Source of the DNA: Labrys sp. WJW
GTDB taxonomy: Bacteria > Pseudomonadota > Alphaproteobacteria > Rhizobiales > Labraceae
Length of the DNA: 64,000 nucleotides
Direction: 5' to 3'
NCBI RefSeq assembly: GCF_001676615.1
Contig: NZ_LYXZ01000020.1
Span: forward strand, 110,062-174,061
Made by a program: the position numbers and the translations under genes. Positions 1-7,104 of the stretch are shown one piece after another. The notes beneath the pieces are model-generated. The model saw only the letters and a program-made list of their open reading frames with translations. It was not told the DNA's origin and did not search any database. Positions within the stretch are counted from its first letter, which is position 1; the number at the start of each line of letters is the position of its first letter.

Positions 1-500
1 TCGAGGATGCGCCTGGGATCATCCTTGCGCGCAAACACGGTGATCGCCACCGAGCAGCAGATGTCGGCGGAATGAAAGCCGGGATGAATGGCGTCCTCGC
101 AGGCGACCGCGCCGCCGACCGGAATGGTTCCGAGAGCGGTGCCGGAAGGGCAGGCGTCGGGCATCACGGCGCCGGCAACGATGGTCGGCACCCGCATGAG
201 CGCGTCCATATGCGCGGTCACGGCGGCGAGGTTGGCCCGTTCGAGCTCGCCTTCGGCGTCCAGGAAGATGCCATAGGGCAGGCCATTGGTGCGCAGCAGG
301 GTCTCGACCGGCTGCATGGCCTGCAGGGCGATGAAGATGGTATCGTCATCCGCGCCGGCCCGGCGCAGGCGATTGGCCTCGGCCAGGGCCGGGCCGAACC
401 ACCTGCCGGGCTGAAAGCCCCAGGCAATCAGCGTCGTGCCATCGATGGCGCCTGTGGTTGCGGTCATGTCGGGAGATGCCCCGTCCACATTCCGTGTCAT
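1..500 (-). CDS. RtcB-family RNA ligase-like protein, N-terminal part (runs off the window)
   Basis: Only the first 166 codons are present; the frame is still open at base 1. ATG is at 498-500, with a second ATG at 465-467 possible. Residues 127-155 hold PVGGAVACEDAIHPG followed by FHSADICCS, which matches the metal-binding Asp/Cys region of the divergent RtcB proteins common in Rhizobiales (DICCS in place of the DINCG of E. coli RtcB). RtcB enzymes join 2',3'-cyclic phosphate and 5'-OH RNA ends using Mn and GTP. The catalytic His lies beyond the window, so activity cannot be judged. Family assignment is from recalled motif similarity. Confidence 0.75.
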   Translation of the reverse strand, partial: MTRNVDGASPDMTATTGAIDGTTLIAWGFQPGRWFGPALAEANRLRRAGADDDTIFIALQAMQPVETLLRTNGLPYGIFLDAEGELERANLAAVTAHMDALMRVPTIVAGAVMPDACPSGTALGTIPVGGAVACEDAIHPGFHSADICCSVAITVFARKDDPRRIL

Positions 501-631
501 AGCTCTGGTTCCGGTGTGTTGTCTTGCAACGCCGCGCAACAAGAGTTTGGGGCGGACCGGCGTTTAGGCCGATGCGCCGCTAAAAGCAAGTCGATTTCCC
601 TTTGGGAAAGGTACCAGTACGACGCAAAGAA

Positions 632-655
632 AAAGGCAGGGAAATCCCTGCCTTT
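632..655 (-). terminator. Rho-independent terminator of gcrA
   Basis: An 11-bp perfect inverted repeat (632-642 with 645-655, loop AA) lies 26 bp past the gcrA stop. On the minus strand it is followed by TTTTTCTTT-like sequence, the expected U-tract. Confidence 0.75.
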
Positions 656-680
656 GAAAGGATCGGATGAAATCCTGCGA

Positions 681-1223
681 TCAGGCGCGGGCGGCGCGGC
701 GCTCCTTGTCGCGGTCCCGCCGGCGGTCGAGTACCGGCTGGTAGGCGATCGAGGCATGATGGGGGCAATAGGGGCCGGAAGGCCCGACGCGGCTGCCGCA
801 GAAACGGAAATCCTCACGCCCGGGATCGCCCAGCGGCCAGCGGCACATATGCTCGCGCAGCTCCATGATGGTGACGCGCTCGGACATCGGAATGACGACT
901 TCCTCGACCGGGCGCAGGGCGGGTTCGGGGCGTTCTTCAATGGCGACGAGCGGCATGATCTGTGGAGCGAGGGCGGTATTGCCCCGCACCACCGGCGCGG
1001 AGGTCTGGGTGCGGAGCGGATGCGAGGGAGCCCGCGTGGGCTTGATGCGACGCTGTGGTGCCGGCGCAGGCGCCTTGGCCCGGCCAGACAAACCGAGTCT
1101 ATGCACCTTGCCGATCACGGCATTGCGTGTGACGCCGCCAAGTTCTGTGGCAATGGCGCTAGCAGACAGACCTTCTGACCACAGCTTTTTCAGAAGTTCT
1201 ACCCGCTCGTCTGTCCAGTGCAT
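681..1223 (-). CDS. gcrA: GcrA family cell cycle regulator
   Basis: The protein is 180 aa. Residues 1-47 form the family's DNA-binding domain, with WTDERVELLKKLW and GVTRNAVIGKVHRLGLSGR almost as in Caulobacter GcrA. The C-terminal part holds a Cys/His patch (CRWPLGDP, GPYCPHH). GcrA binds sigma70 RNA polymerase and activates promoters carrying CcrM-methylated GANTC sites, coupling transcription to replication. The gene is monocistronic with its own terminator at 632-655. Upstream are a perfect CtrA-type box (1368-1382) and four GANTC sites, suggesting cell-cycle control of its own expression. Identity is confident; regulation is inferred. Confidence 0.96.
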   Translation of the reverse strand: MHWTDERVELLKKLWSEGLSASAIATELGGVTRNAVIGKVHRLGLSGRAKAPAPAPQRRIKPTRAPSHPLRTQTSAPVVRGNTALAPQIMPLVAIEERPEPALRPVEEVVIPMSERVTIMELREHMCRWPLGDPGREDFRFCGSRVGPSGPYCPHHASIAYQPVLDRRRDRDKERRAARA

Positions 1224-1270
1224 CAGCCTCTCCTGCCTTCCGCCTTGTTTTCGCCCGAATTCGCTACGCC

Positions 1271-1275
1271 GAATC
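1271..1275. promoter_or_regulatory. GANTC (CcrM) site upstream of gcrA
   Basis: GAATC lies 48 bp upstream of the gcrA start. CcrM methylates GANTC in alphaproteobacteria and GcrA acts at such promoters. Three further sites lie at 1397-1401, 1410-1414 and 1458-1462. Confidence 0.5.
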
Positions 1276-1367
1276 CTTTCCCATCAGCCACGATGTCGAC
1301 AGAACATCGTTGCGCATGCACGCCATGAGCTGACAGGAGTTACGAGACGCCGCACGAGATGTCGTGC

Positions 1368-1382
1368 TTAACGAAGCCTTAA
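1368..1382. promoter_or_regulatory. CtrA-type binding box (TTAA-N7-TTAA)
   Basis: TTAA, seven bases (CGAAGCC), TTAA: an exact match to the CtrA consensus, lying between gcrA (start 1223) and the binding-protein gene that ends at 1503. In Caulobacter CtrA represses gcrA. The site is 145 bp upstream of the gcrA start codon. Confidence 0.55.
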
Positions 1383-1396
1383 CTACAATAGGCAGT

Positions 1397-1414
1397 GACT
1401 CTCGCGCAAGAGTC
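1397..1414. promoter_or_regulatory. Inverted repeat made of two GANTC sites
   Basis: GACTCT (1397-1402) and AGAGTC (1409-1414) form a hairpin-capable inverted repeat; each arm contains a GANTC site. It lies past the stop of the 1503 gene on the minus strand and has no U-tract, so it is not an obvious terminator. Confidence 0.4.
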
Positions 1415-1502
1415 CTGCTGACGTGGGGTGCGTTTTCCCCAGCTTCGGCGACAAAGTGAGTCTTTTCGGTAACAGCGGAGGGCGTGCAGGTTTCCGTTTA
1501 CG

Positions 1503-2363
1503 TCACGGAAGGCCTGCAAAGGGATCGACAGGAAACCAGCGGCGCACGAGATCGGCATAGACGCCCTGTTCCCAGATCTGGAAAAGGGCGTAGTCGATGG
1601 CCTGCTTGAGATCCCCGTCCTCGCGTCGCATGGCCATGCCGATACCGTCACCGAAAAAGTGGCCGTCGAGATAAGGCGCGCCCGCAAAGCTGCAGCAATT
1701 GCCGGCGTCCGAACCGTTGAGCCAGAGCGACAGGCCGATGCCGTCGGCGAAGGCAAGATCGATTTCCCCGCGCTTGAGGGCTTCGCGCAGCGCCGCGTCA
1801 TTGGCGAAGGATACAAGGCTGGCGGTCTTGAGATAGGCCTTGGCATAGGCGGCATGCGCCGTGTCGGCGACGACGCCGATGCGGCGACCGGCCAGCCCCT
1901 TCGGCGTGAGGGCCGGTGGCGGCTCCTGGCGCCGCATGGCGAAGCGGGCAGGGCGCATGTAATAGGGGCGGGAGAACTGCAGCCTTTCGCGCGCTTCCTT
2001 GCTCGGCACGAGCGAGGCGGCGATCACATCCGCCTGTCCCTCCTCCAGGGCTGCGACGATGGTGTCCCAGCGCCGGGCCTGGATGGTGCAAGGGACCTTC
2101 AGTTGCCGGCAGACCGCGCGGGCGAGGTCGACATTGAAGCCTTCCAGGGCGCCGCTGGATCCCTGGAAGTCGAAAGGCGGAAAATCGTCCTCGGTCAGGA
2201 AGCGGATCCGCCTTACCGATTTCAGATCCGGTCGTTCCGGGCGCCGGTGTGGATCCCACAGGCCGTAGGGGCCGGTGGAGGTCGGGGCCGCCATGCCGTC
2301 GCCATGGGCGGGGATGGCGAGCATCAGTCCGAGCAAGAGCGTCCAGAAGGCACCGAATTTCAA
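1503..2363 (-). CDS. Periplasmic amino-acid-type substrate-binding protein (SBP family 3)
   Basis: The protein is 286 aa with an N-terminal signal peptide (hydrophobic residues 5-19, then AHGDG). The mature part has the family-3 pattern: FLTEDDFPPFDF near residue 55, GFNVDLARAVCRQL, and a GLAGRRIGVVADTAH segment in the second lobe. Such proteins bind polar amino acids or similar solutes for an ABC importer. No permease or ATPase gene is adjacent, so it is an orphan binding protein that either shares a transporter encoded elsewhere or acts as a sensor. The solute cannot be told from sequence. Confidence 0.85.
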   Translation of the reverse strand: MKFGAFWTLLLGLMLAIPAHGDGMAAPTSTGPYGLWDPHRRPERPDLKSVRRIRFLTEDDFPPFDFQGSSGALEGFNVDLARAVCRQLKVPCTIQARRWDTIVAALEEGQADVIAASLVPSKEARERLQFSRPYYMRPARFAMRRQEPPPALTPKGLAGRRIGVVADTAHAAYAKAYLKTASLVSFANDAALREALKRGEIDLAFADGIGLSLWLNGSDAGNCCSFAGAPYLDGHFFGDGIGMAMRREDGDLKQAIDYALFQIWEQGVYADLVRRWFPVDPFAGLP

Positions 2364-2513
2364 CAGGCCATATTCCTATTGCAGCGGGGGCGGGCAGGAC
2401 TTTCCGGCGGGGTCCATGGATGCGTCCACGGATGTTTCTCGGAGTTGGCTACAGCCCTGGCAGGGAATGCTCGATCCGTTCCCGGGTGCAAGGCCAATCC
2501 TCGATCTCGCACT

Positions 2514-3104
2514 TTATCGAGCCTGCATGACAGTTTCCAGAAGAGCGACTACTTCGTCTGACGAGGCGTGCAGGTCGAAGCTCGATTGTACGCGACCTTC
2601 CTTGTCGAGTATGAATACAGTGTCGGTATGGTCAATATTGTAGTTCTTGCCTGTCCCAGGCAAGATATTTGCATCTATGCCGTAGATGTCGCGTATCGAG
2701 GCAAGTTGTGCGGGGTCGCCGGTCAGGCCGCGCAGGTGAGGGTCATAGGCGGCGAGGCTGGTCTTCAATTGCTCGGGCGTGTCCCGGTCGGGATCGACGG
2801 TGATGAAGAGGGCGTTGATCCGCGAGGCGCCTGGCCCGAGTTTCTTCAGCACCTGCGCGAGCAGGAACAAGGTCGTCGGGCAGATGTCGGGGCAGTGGGT
2901 GAAGCCGAAATAGACCAAGCTCGGCTTGCCCTGCAATTCCTTGGAGTCAAAGACGCGGCCTTCAGCGTCCGTCAGCTTGAACGGCCTGTCAATCAGGCCG
3001 ATGGGCTTGTGCATGAAAAGGAAGAGGGCCCATAGACCAAGGCCGGCAAACACAAGGAACGCCGCGCTGCCGATCAGGTATTTTCGACGTGGGAATACGG
3101 CCAC
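2514..3104 (-). CDS. SCO1/SenC family copper chaperone
   Basis: The protein is 196 aa with one N-terminal membrane anchor (residues 9-31) and a thioredoxin-like fold facing the periplasm. The copper ligands of the family are present: Cys71 and Cys75 in CPDIC, and His159 in DHTDTVF. SCO proteins deliver copper to the CuA centre of cytochrome c oxidase, or reduce it. The start is GTG at 3104, directly after the TAA of the MerR gene (3105-3107), so the two are probably translationally coupled. No oxidase genes lie nearby. Confidence 0.93.
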   Translation of the reverse strand: MAVFPRRKYLIGSAAFLVFAGLGLWALFLFMHKPIGLIDRPFKLTDAEGRVFDSKELQGKPSLVYFGFTHCPDICPTTLFLLAQVLKKLGPGASRINALFITVDPDRDTPEQLKTSLAAYDPHLRGLTGDPAQLASIRDIYGIDANILPGTGKNYNIDHTDTVFILDKEGRVQSSFDLHASSDEVVALLETVMQAR

Positions 3105-3557
3105 TTAGCGCGGCAGGGCGTTGGCCAATCCCTCATAGCTGCGGCGCAATTCGACCAGGGCTTCATCGATCTCGCGGCGCTGACGTTCCAGATGCTCGAT
3201 CTGCTCGCGGACGGTGCTGGCGCTGATGTCGAGACTCGCCGTCTTGCCCTCACCGTGATGCGCAATCATCTCGCCGATTTCTACCAGGGTAAAACCCAGC
3301 CGCTTACCCTTAAGGATAAGTTGCAGATGCTCCCGATCACGTGCACTATAGAGCCGAGTCAGGTTGTCGCGCGTAGGATTGAGGAGGCCCTTGTCCTCGT
3401 AGAAGCGCAAGGTCCTCAAAGTAACGCCAAATTCTCGCGCAAGGTCACCTATTGTATAGGTGGTCGTACTATTCGTAGCGTTTTCTGTCTCTGCTACGAA
3501 TACCGTCACCGGTTGGCCTTTTGTGTTTGTTGCCGACCTGGCTTCCAACTTTGACAT
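3105..3557 (-). CDS. MerR family transcriptional regulator
   Basis: The protein is 150 aa. The winged helix is at residues 34-62 (YTIGDLAREFGVTLRTLRFY) after an unusual 32-residue N-terminal extension. A coiled-coil dimerisation helix follows at about 113-140. There is no cysteine at all, so it is not a thiol-based metal sensor of the CueR/MerR kind despite lying directly upstream of a copper chaperone. It resembles the MerR regulators of acyl-CoA metabolism in alphaproteobacteria. Its stop abuts the GTG start of the SCO1 gene. The true target is unknown. Confidence 0.88.
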   Translation of the reverse strand: MSKLEARSATNTKGQPVTVFVAETENATNSTTTYTIGDLAREFGVTLRTLRFYEDKGLLNPTRDNLTRLYSARDREHLQLILKGKRLGFTLVEIGEMIAHHGEGKTASLDISASTVREQIEHLERQRREIDEALVELRRSYEGLANALPR

Positions 3558-3934
3558 GGTCTCTCTCTCGCGCCCGTTACAGGCTAGCAGCGCCGCTACT
3601 CATTCGTTGCAACAGGTACCATAATACGAAATCCGGGGGGCGTCAGCAATTAATATATTACCAAGCGAACGCCCAAATCTCCAGCAGGGAGATCATAGCC
3701 CTCGCTCTGCTTCCTTTCAAGGGTAACGTATTAAATTAGGGCGCGTTGAGCGTTTCGAACAACACGAGCATCAACAGAATTCTGGCCTTGTTGCAAAGTC
3801 TAATGTTGGTTCCTGCAAGGTATCTCACTTTCCCGTCTGCTCTGCAGTTTGGGTAGCAAGGTTTTTAGTAAAAAAAGCGCTTTGGATGCTCTACAATGTT
3901 GTTGCTACCGGGAAGAGCGCTAGGGCAGTGAGGG

Positions 3935-3950
3935 TTAACAGGATATTTAC
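3935..3950. promoter_or_regulatory. CtrA-like box upstream of the PodJ-like gene
   Basis: TTAA-CAGGATA-TTTAC matches TTAA-N7-TTAAC with one mismatch. It is embedded in an imperfect AGGGT/ACCCT inverted repeat about 130 bp upstream of the start codon. Confidence 0.35.
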
Positions 3951-4046
3951 CCTGTTGCGCGAAACCTGCTGTTGCGGGCACTGCGTGCCGCCCTCTCCAC
4001 ATGTTCCCGACCCGGTTTTCCGGGGCGGAGGCAGGGAGAGGCGTGA

Positions 4047-4051
4047 GAATC
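4047..4051. promoter_or_regulatory. GANTC site just upstream of the PodJ-like gene
   Basis: GAATC lies 28 bp before the ATG at 4079, within the likely leader or promoter. Together with GcrA and CtrA it suggests cell-cycle timing. Confidence 0.35.
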
Positions 4052-4078
4052 AGGCCGTTCGCCGGTACGGGAAGCCAA

Positions 4079-6382
4079 ATGAACCAAGCAGCGTCATGGA
4101 GTGTCGAGGGCGTCGATTCCCAGACGCGCGAGGCTGCCGCCGTCCTGGCACGCCGCTCGGGCATGACGCTTGCACAATGGCTCAAATCCACCGTTGCCGA
4201 GCAGAAATTGCATGAGCCGTCGCTTTTCGAGACGCAGAGCGACCTGCCGGAATCACCCTTGGCGGCGATTGCTCGAAAGCTGGCCGCGACCCGTGAGAGG
4301 TATGTCGGTAGCAGTTCCGATGATCCGAAACGAAAGATCCAGACGGTAGAAGTCAGTGCGGCGGTGCTCGCGCGCCACATCCGCGCAAGTGAAGCCAGAA
4401 TGGCGGGGCTGATCGAGCAACTTATCCACAGGCAGGAGCAGGGCGAGGTGCAGATGGCTGCCCTGGTCGATGCCCTCGTGGATGGTTTTGCGTCCCGACC
4501 CGCCCCTGCGGCGCCGGTCGGCGAAGTCGATGCTCTCGATGACCTGGCGCGGGATCTGGAGCAGCGCATCGCCGGCATGGCCGACAAGATCGGTTCGGTT
4601 GCATCCGCACCATCGGTTCCGCCTGCGCCTCGCGACGATCTGAGCGAGCAGATTGCGGCGCTGACGCGGGAGGTCGCCGAACTCAGGCGCAGCCATCCCC
4701 CCGCCGCATCCGGCCAGGAGGATCTCGCCGGTCTGCGTGCGGAGATGGCGGATCTCAGCCGGCACGTGGCCGACATCCGCTCCCCGGAGCAGTTTGCGCG
4801 CCTCGACAAGAAACTCGATCTGTTGGCACGCCAGGCCCAGGATCCGGCCGTGCTGGCCACACTCCAGCGCGAGACGGCCGATATTCGCGCCCGCCTTGGC
4901 GATCTCGTCCGCCAGCCCGAGGGCACACATCAGCTTCATGAGAAGATCGATGCCCTGCGCCAGGCCGTGGACGAGGCGCAGTCCTCGACCAATGCCTCCT
5001 TCACCGGGTTGATGGCCAGGCTCGAAGGCCTGGATGGGCGTGTCGTCGACGAGGCGGCTTTCTCCGCCCTGGAGCGGCAGATCGCAGCCATGGCCGGCAG
5101 CATCGAGGGGCTCGCCGGCGGCGGGCCTGGCGCTGCGCAACTGCGGGAGGCTTTCGGCGAGGCATTGGCCGGATCGGCGCTGGCCGCCTTGCCGGAGGAA
5201 TTGCAGCGGATCTATCGTGAGCTGCGCCAGTATCAGCAGGACGATGTCCGGGACACCCGCAAGGCTCTCGACGCCTTGCAATCGCTGCTGCACCAGCTCG
5301 GCAATCGCCTTGCCTCCGTCGAGGAGGTGGTCAGGAGCCGGGGCGGAGCGGTCGTCGCCGGACCGCCCGATCTATCGGAGGTCCCGCCCTTGTTCGGCCG
5401 CGAGCGACCCGACGACATTGCCTGGTCGGATGACCTGCCGCGATCCCTTGCGGGTGACGGGCCCCGCAGTTCCTTCACGGACACGCCGCACAATACCGGC
5501 CGTCCCAGCCAGGTTTCCGCACTCGGGGCAGGCGGTCCGTCGCCACCGGGCGGAACGCGCAGCGCCTTCATCGCCGCGGCGCGGCGGGCGGCGCGTGCCG
5601 CAAACGAGGCCGAGGGGGCCATCACGCGCGAGGAGAACGATCCCGTGACCGGAGGTGAACCATTCTACAAACGGCACAAGCGCCCGATTCTGCTGGGTCT
5701 GGCGGCCGTGACCATGATGCTGGGCGCGCTGCAGGGCGGCAAGGCCAGCGCGGCACCCAGCAGCCGACCCATGACGCGCCTGAGCACGTCGGCAATGCCT
5801 CAGATGCGGCCGGAGATAGCCATACCCAAGCCCGAGCAGGCCGGCCAGGCCCTGGCCTGGTTCGAGGAGGCACGCCGGCTCGATCGGCCTGACGCCTCCA
5901 CCCAGGATCTCGCCAAGGCGGCCGGGCTTTATCGCCAGGCGGCCCAGATGGGCTATACGCCGGCCTTGTTCCTGCTGGGGCTGGCCTATGACAAGGGCAG
6001 GGGAGTCGGCCAGGATGCCGTGCTGGCGGGGCTGTGGTATCAGCGCGCGGCCGAGCATGGTTCCGTGAACGCGATGTACAACCTGGCCGTGCTCTATGCC
6101 AATGGCGCCGTCATGGGCGCTCCAGACTACGAACAGGCGGCTCGCTGGTTCCACCAGGCCGCCGAGAAAGGCCATGTCGCCAGCCAGTATAATTACGGCC
6201 TGCTGGCGGCGCGCGGCCTCGGCACGCCGCGCGATCTTGCCGTGTCCTATCGCTTCCTTGCCCTCGCCGCGGCGGCCGGCGATGCGGACGCGCTGGAAAA
6301 GCTGGCGGAAATCGAGACGCGCCTGACGCCCTCGCAGCGCGCGTCGGTCGAGGGAGGCAAGGCCGGACGGCATCCTTGCTGA
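4079..6382 (+). CDS. PodJ-like polar localisation protein with Sel1 repeats
   Basis: From the ATG at 4079 the protein is 767 aa. The frame extends upstream to 4001, but the family's typical beginning (MNxAAxWSVxGVD, then ARRSGMTLAQWL) starts here, after a weak GGGAAG ribosome site. Order of parts: N-terminal segment, a long Ala/Glu/Arg-rich coiled-coil region (about 30-440), a low-complexity linker, one membrane helix at about 534-552, and a periplasmic C-terminal part with three to four Sel1-like repeats (about 606-755, AAGLYRQAAQMGYTPAL and similar). This is the PodJ architecture, which organises one cell pole. It probably lacks the peptidoglycan-binding domain of Caulobacter PodJ. CtrA-like and GANTC sites precede it. 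Confidence 0.82.
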   Translation: MNQAASWSVEGVDSQTREAAAVLARRSGMTLAQWLKSTVAEQKLHEPSLFETQSDLPESPLAAIARKLAATRERYVGSSSDDPKRKIQTVEVSAAVLARHIRASEARMAGLIEQLIHRQEQGEVQMAALVDALVDGFASRPAPAAPVGEVDALDDLARDLEQRIAGMADKIGSVASAPSVPPAPRDDLSEQIAALTREVAELRRSHPPAASGQEDLAGLRAEMADLSRHVADIRSPEQFARLDKKLDLLARQAQDPAVLATLQRETADIRARLGDLVRQPEGTHQLHEKIDALRQAVDEAQSSTNASFTGLMARLEGLDGRVVDEAAFSALERQIAAMAGSIEGLAGGGPGAAQLREAFGEALAGSALAALPEELQRIYRELRQYQQDDVRDTRKALDALQSLLHQLGNRLASVEEVVRSRGGAVVAGPPDLSEVPPLFGRERPDDIAWSDDLPRSLAGDGPRSSFTDTPHNTGRPSQVSALGAGGPSPPGGTRSAFIAAARRAARAANEAEGAITREENDPVTGGEPFYKRHKRPILLGLAAVTMMLGALQGGKASAAPSSRPMTRLSTSAMPQMRPEIAIPKPEQAGQALAWFEEARRLDRPDASTQDLAKAAGLYRQAAQMGYTPALFLLGLAYDKGRGVGQDAVLAGLWYQRAAEHGSVNAMYNLAVLYANGAVMGAPDYEQAARWFHQAAEKGHVASQYNYGLLAARGLGTPRDLAVSYRFLALAAAAGDADALEKLAEIETRLTPSQRASVEGGKAGRHPC

Positions 6383-6413
6383 GGGGAGCCGTGAGGAGAA
6401 GGCTTGTCGCCCC

Positions 6414-7103
6414 TCATCCGCCCAGGCACCGCGCTCTCGGGAAGGCGAAGACGCGCTCGTCGCCCATCAGATGCGCGGTGAAACCATCGGGAAACAGGGG
6501 GGCAAAGGCGGCGTCGCGCACGTTCAGCCCACCGGCATAGGCGCCGAAGGCCGGCAGGATGGCGCGCTTGCCGTCACCGGCGAAGCAGCGCCGCCTTAGC
6601 GAGCGCCCGCGTGTTGCCACCCTGGCGACCGGGTGCAGATGGCCGGCGATCTCGCCGGGTTCAGCCTTGGCCGATGGCTCGTGGCGGAACAGCACGGAGC
6701 CGATGGCGAGCTCCGGCGTTGCGGTGCCGCCAAGGCCCGTCGGCGGATCCGGATCGTGGTTGCCGGCGATCCAGAATATCTCGCGCCCATGGATGCAGCG
6801 CTGCAGCGCCTCGCGATCGCCGGGGGCGAGGCGGGCATCGGCACGGCGGTCGTGGAAACTGTCGCCGAGGAAGACCAGTCGCTTCGCGCCGAAGCGGGAC
6901 AGGAGCCGCGCCAGGCGCTTCAAGGTCTCGGCGGTATCATAGGGCGGCAGAAGTACGCGGCGTTCGGCGAAGGAGGAACCCTTTTCCAGATGCAGGTCCG
7001 AAACGACGACCAGGCTTTCCTCGAGCCAGACCAGCGCACCGTCGGCGGTGGCAAGAAATTCGACGCCTGCGACGGCCAGCACGGCTTCATCCCGCCGGAT
7101 CAT
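6414..7103 (-). CDS. pdeM: Ligase-associated DNA damage response endonuclease PdeM
   Basis: A calcineurin-like metallophosphoesterase, 229 aa from the ATG at 7103. An upstream ATG at 7145 would overlap lhr by 41 bp; the 7103 start sits one base after the lhr stop and fits the family. All metal motifs are visible: SDLHLEKG (D36, H38), LGDSFHD (D81), AGNHD (N115, H116) and GHLHP (H155, H157). PdeM, Lhr, an MBL exonuclease and an ATP-dependent ligase form a conserved repair module. Here pdeM follows lhr in one operon; the exonuclease and ligase genes lie at 15.7-18.4 kb. Confidence 0.93.
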   Translation of the reverse strand: MIRRDEAVLAVAGVEFLATADGALVWLEESLVVVSDLHLEKGSSFAERRVLLPPYDTAETLKRLARLLSRFGAKRLVFLGDSFHDRRADARLAPGDREALQRCIHGREIFWIAGNHDPDPPTGLGGTATPELAIGSVLFRHEPSAKAEPGEIAGHLHPVARVATRGRSLRRRCFAGDGKRAILPAFGAYAGGLNVRDAAFAPLFPDGFTAHLMGDERVFAFPRARCLGG

Positions 7104-7104
7104 C

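Larger units (their letters stand above)
3558..4078. other. Intergenic region upstream of the PodJ-like gene
   Basis: These 521 bp are AT-richer than the flanks and hold no convincing gene; short frames inside it lack ribosome sites. The visible signals are a CtrA-like box at 3935-3950 and a GAATC at 4047-4051, both close to the downstream gene. It also contains the divergent promoter of the MerR-SCO1 pair. Confidence 0.5.

Noticed and set aside
72..1178. 368-aa plus-strand frame over the RtcB-like gene and gcrA
   Set aside because: Shadow of two minus-strand genes whose families are clear.
3521..3739. 72-aa plus-strand frame upstream of the PodJ-like gene
   Set aside because: Overlaps the start of the MerR gene on the other strand, has no ribosome site and an AT-rich non-coding composition.
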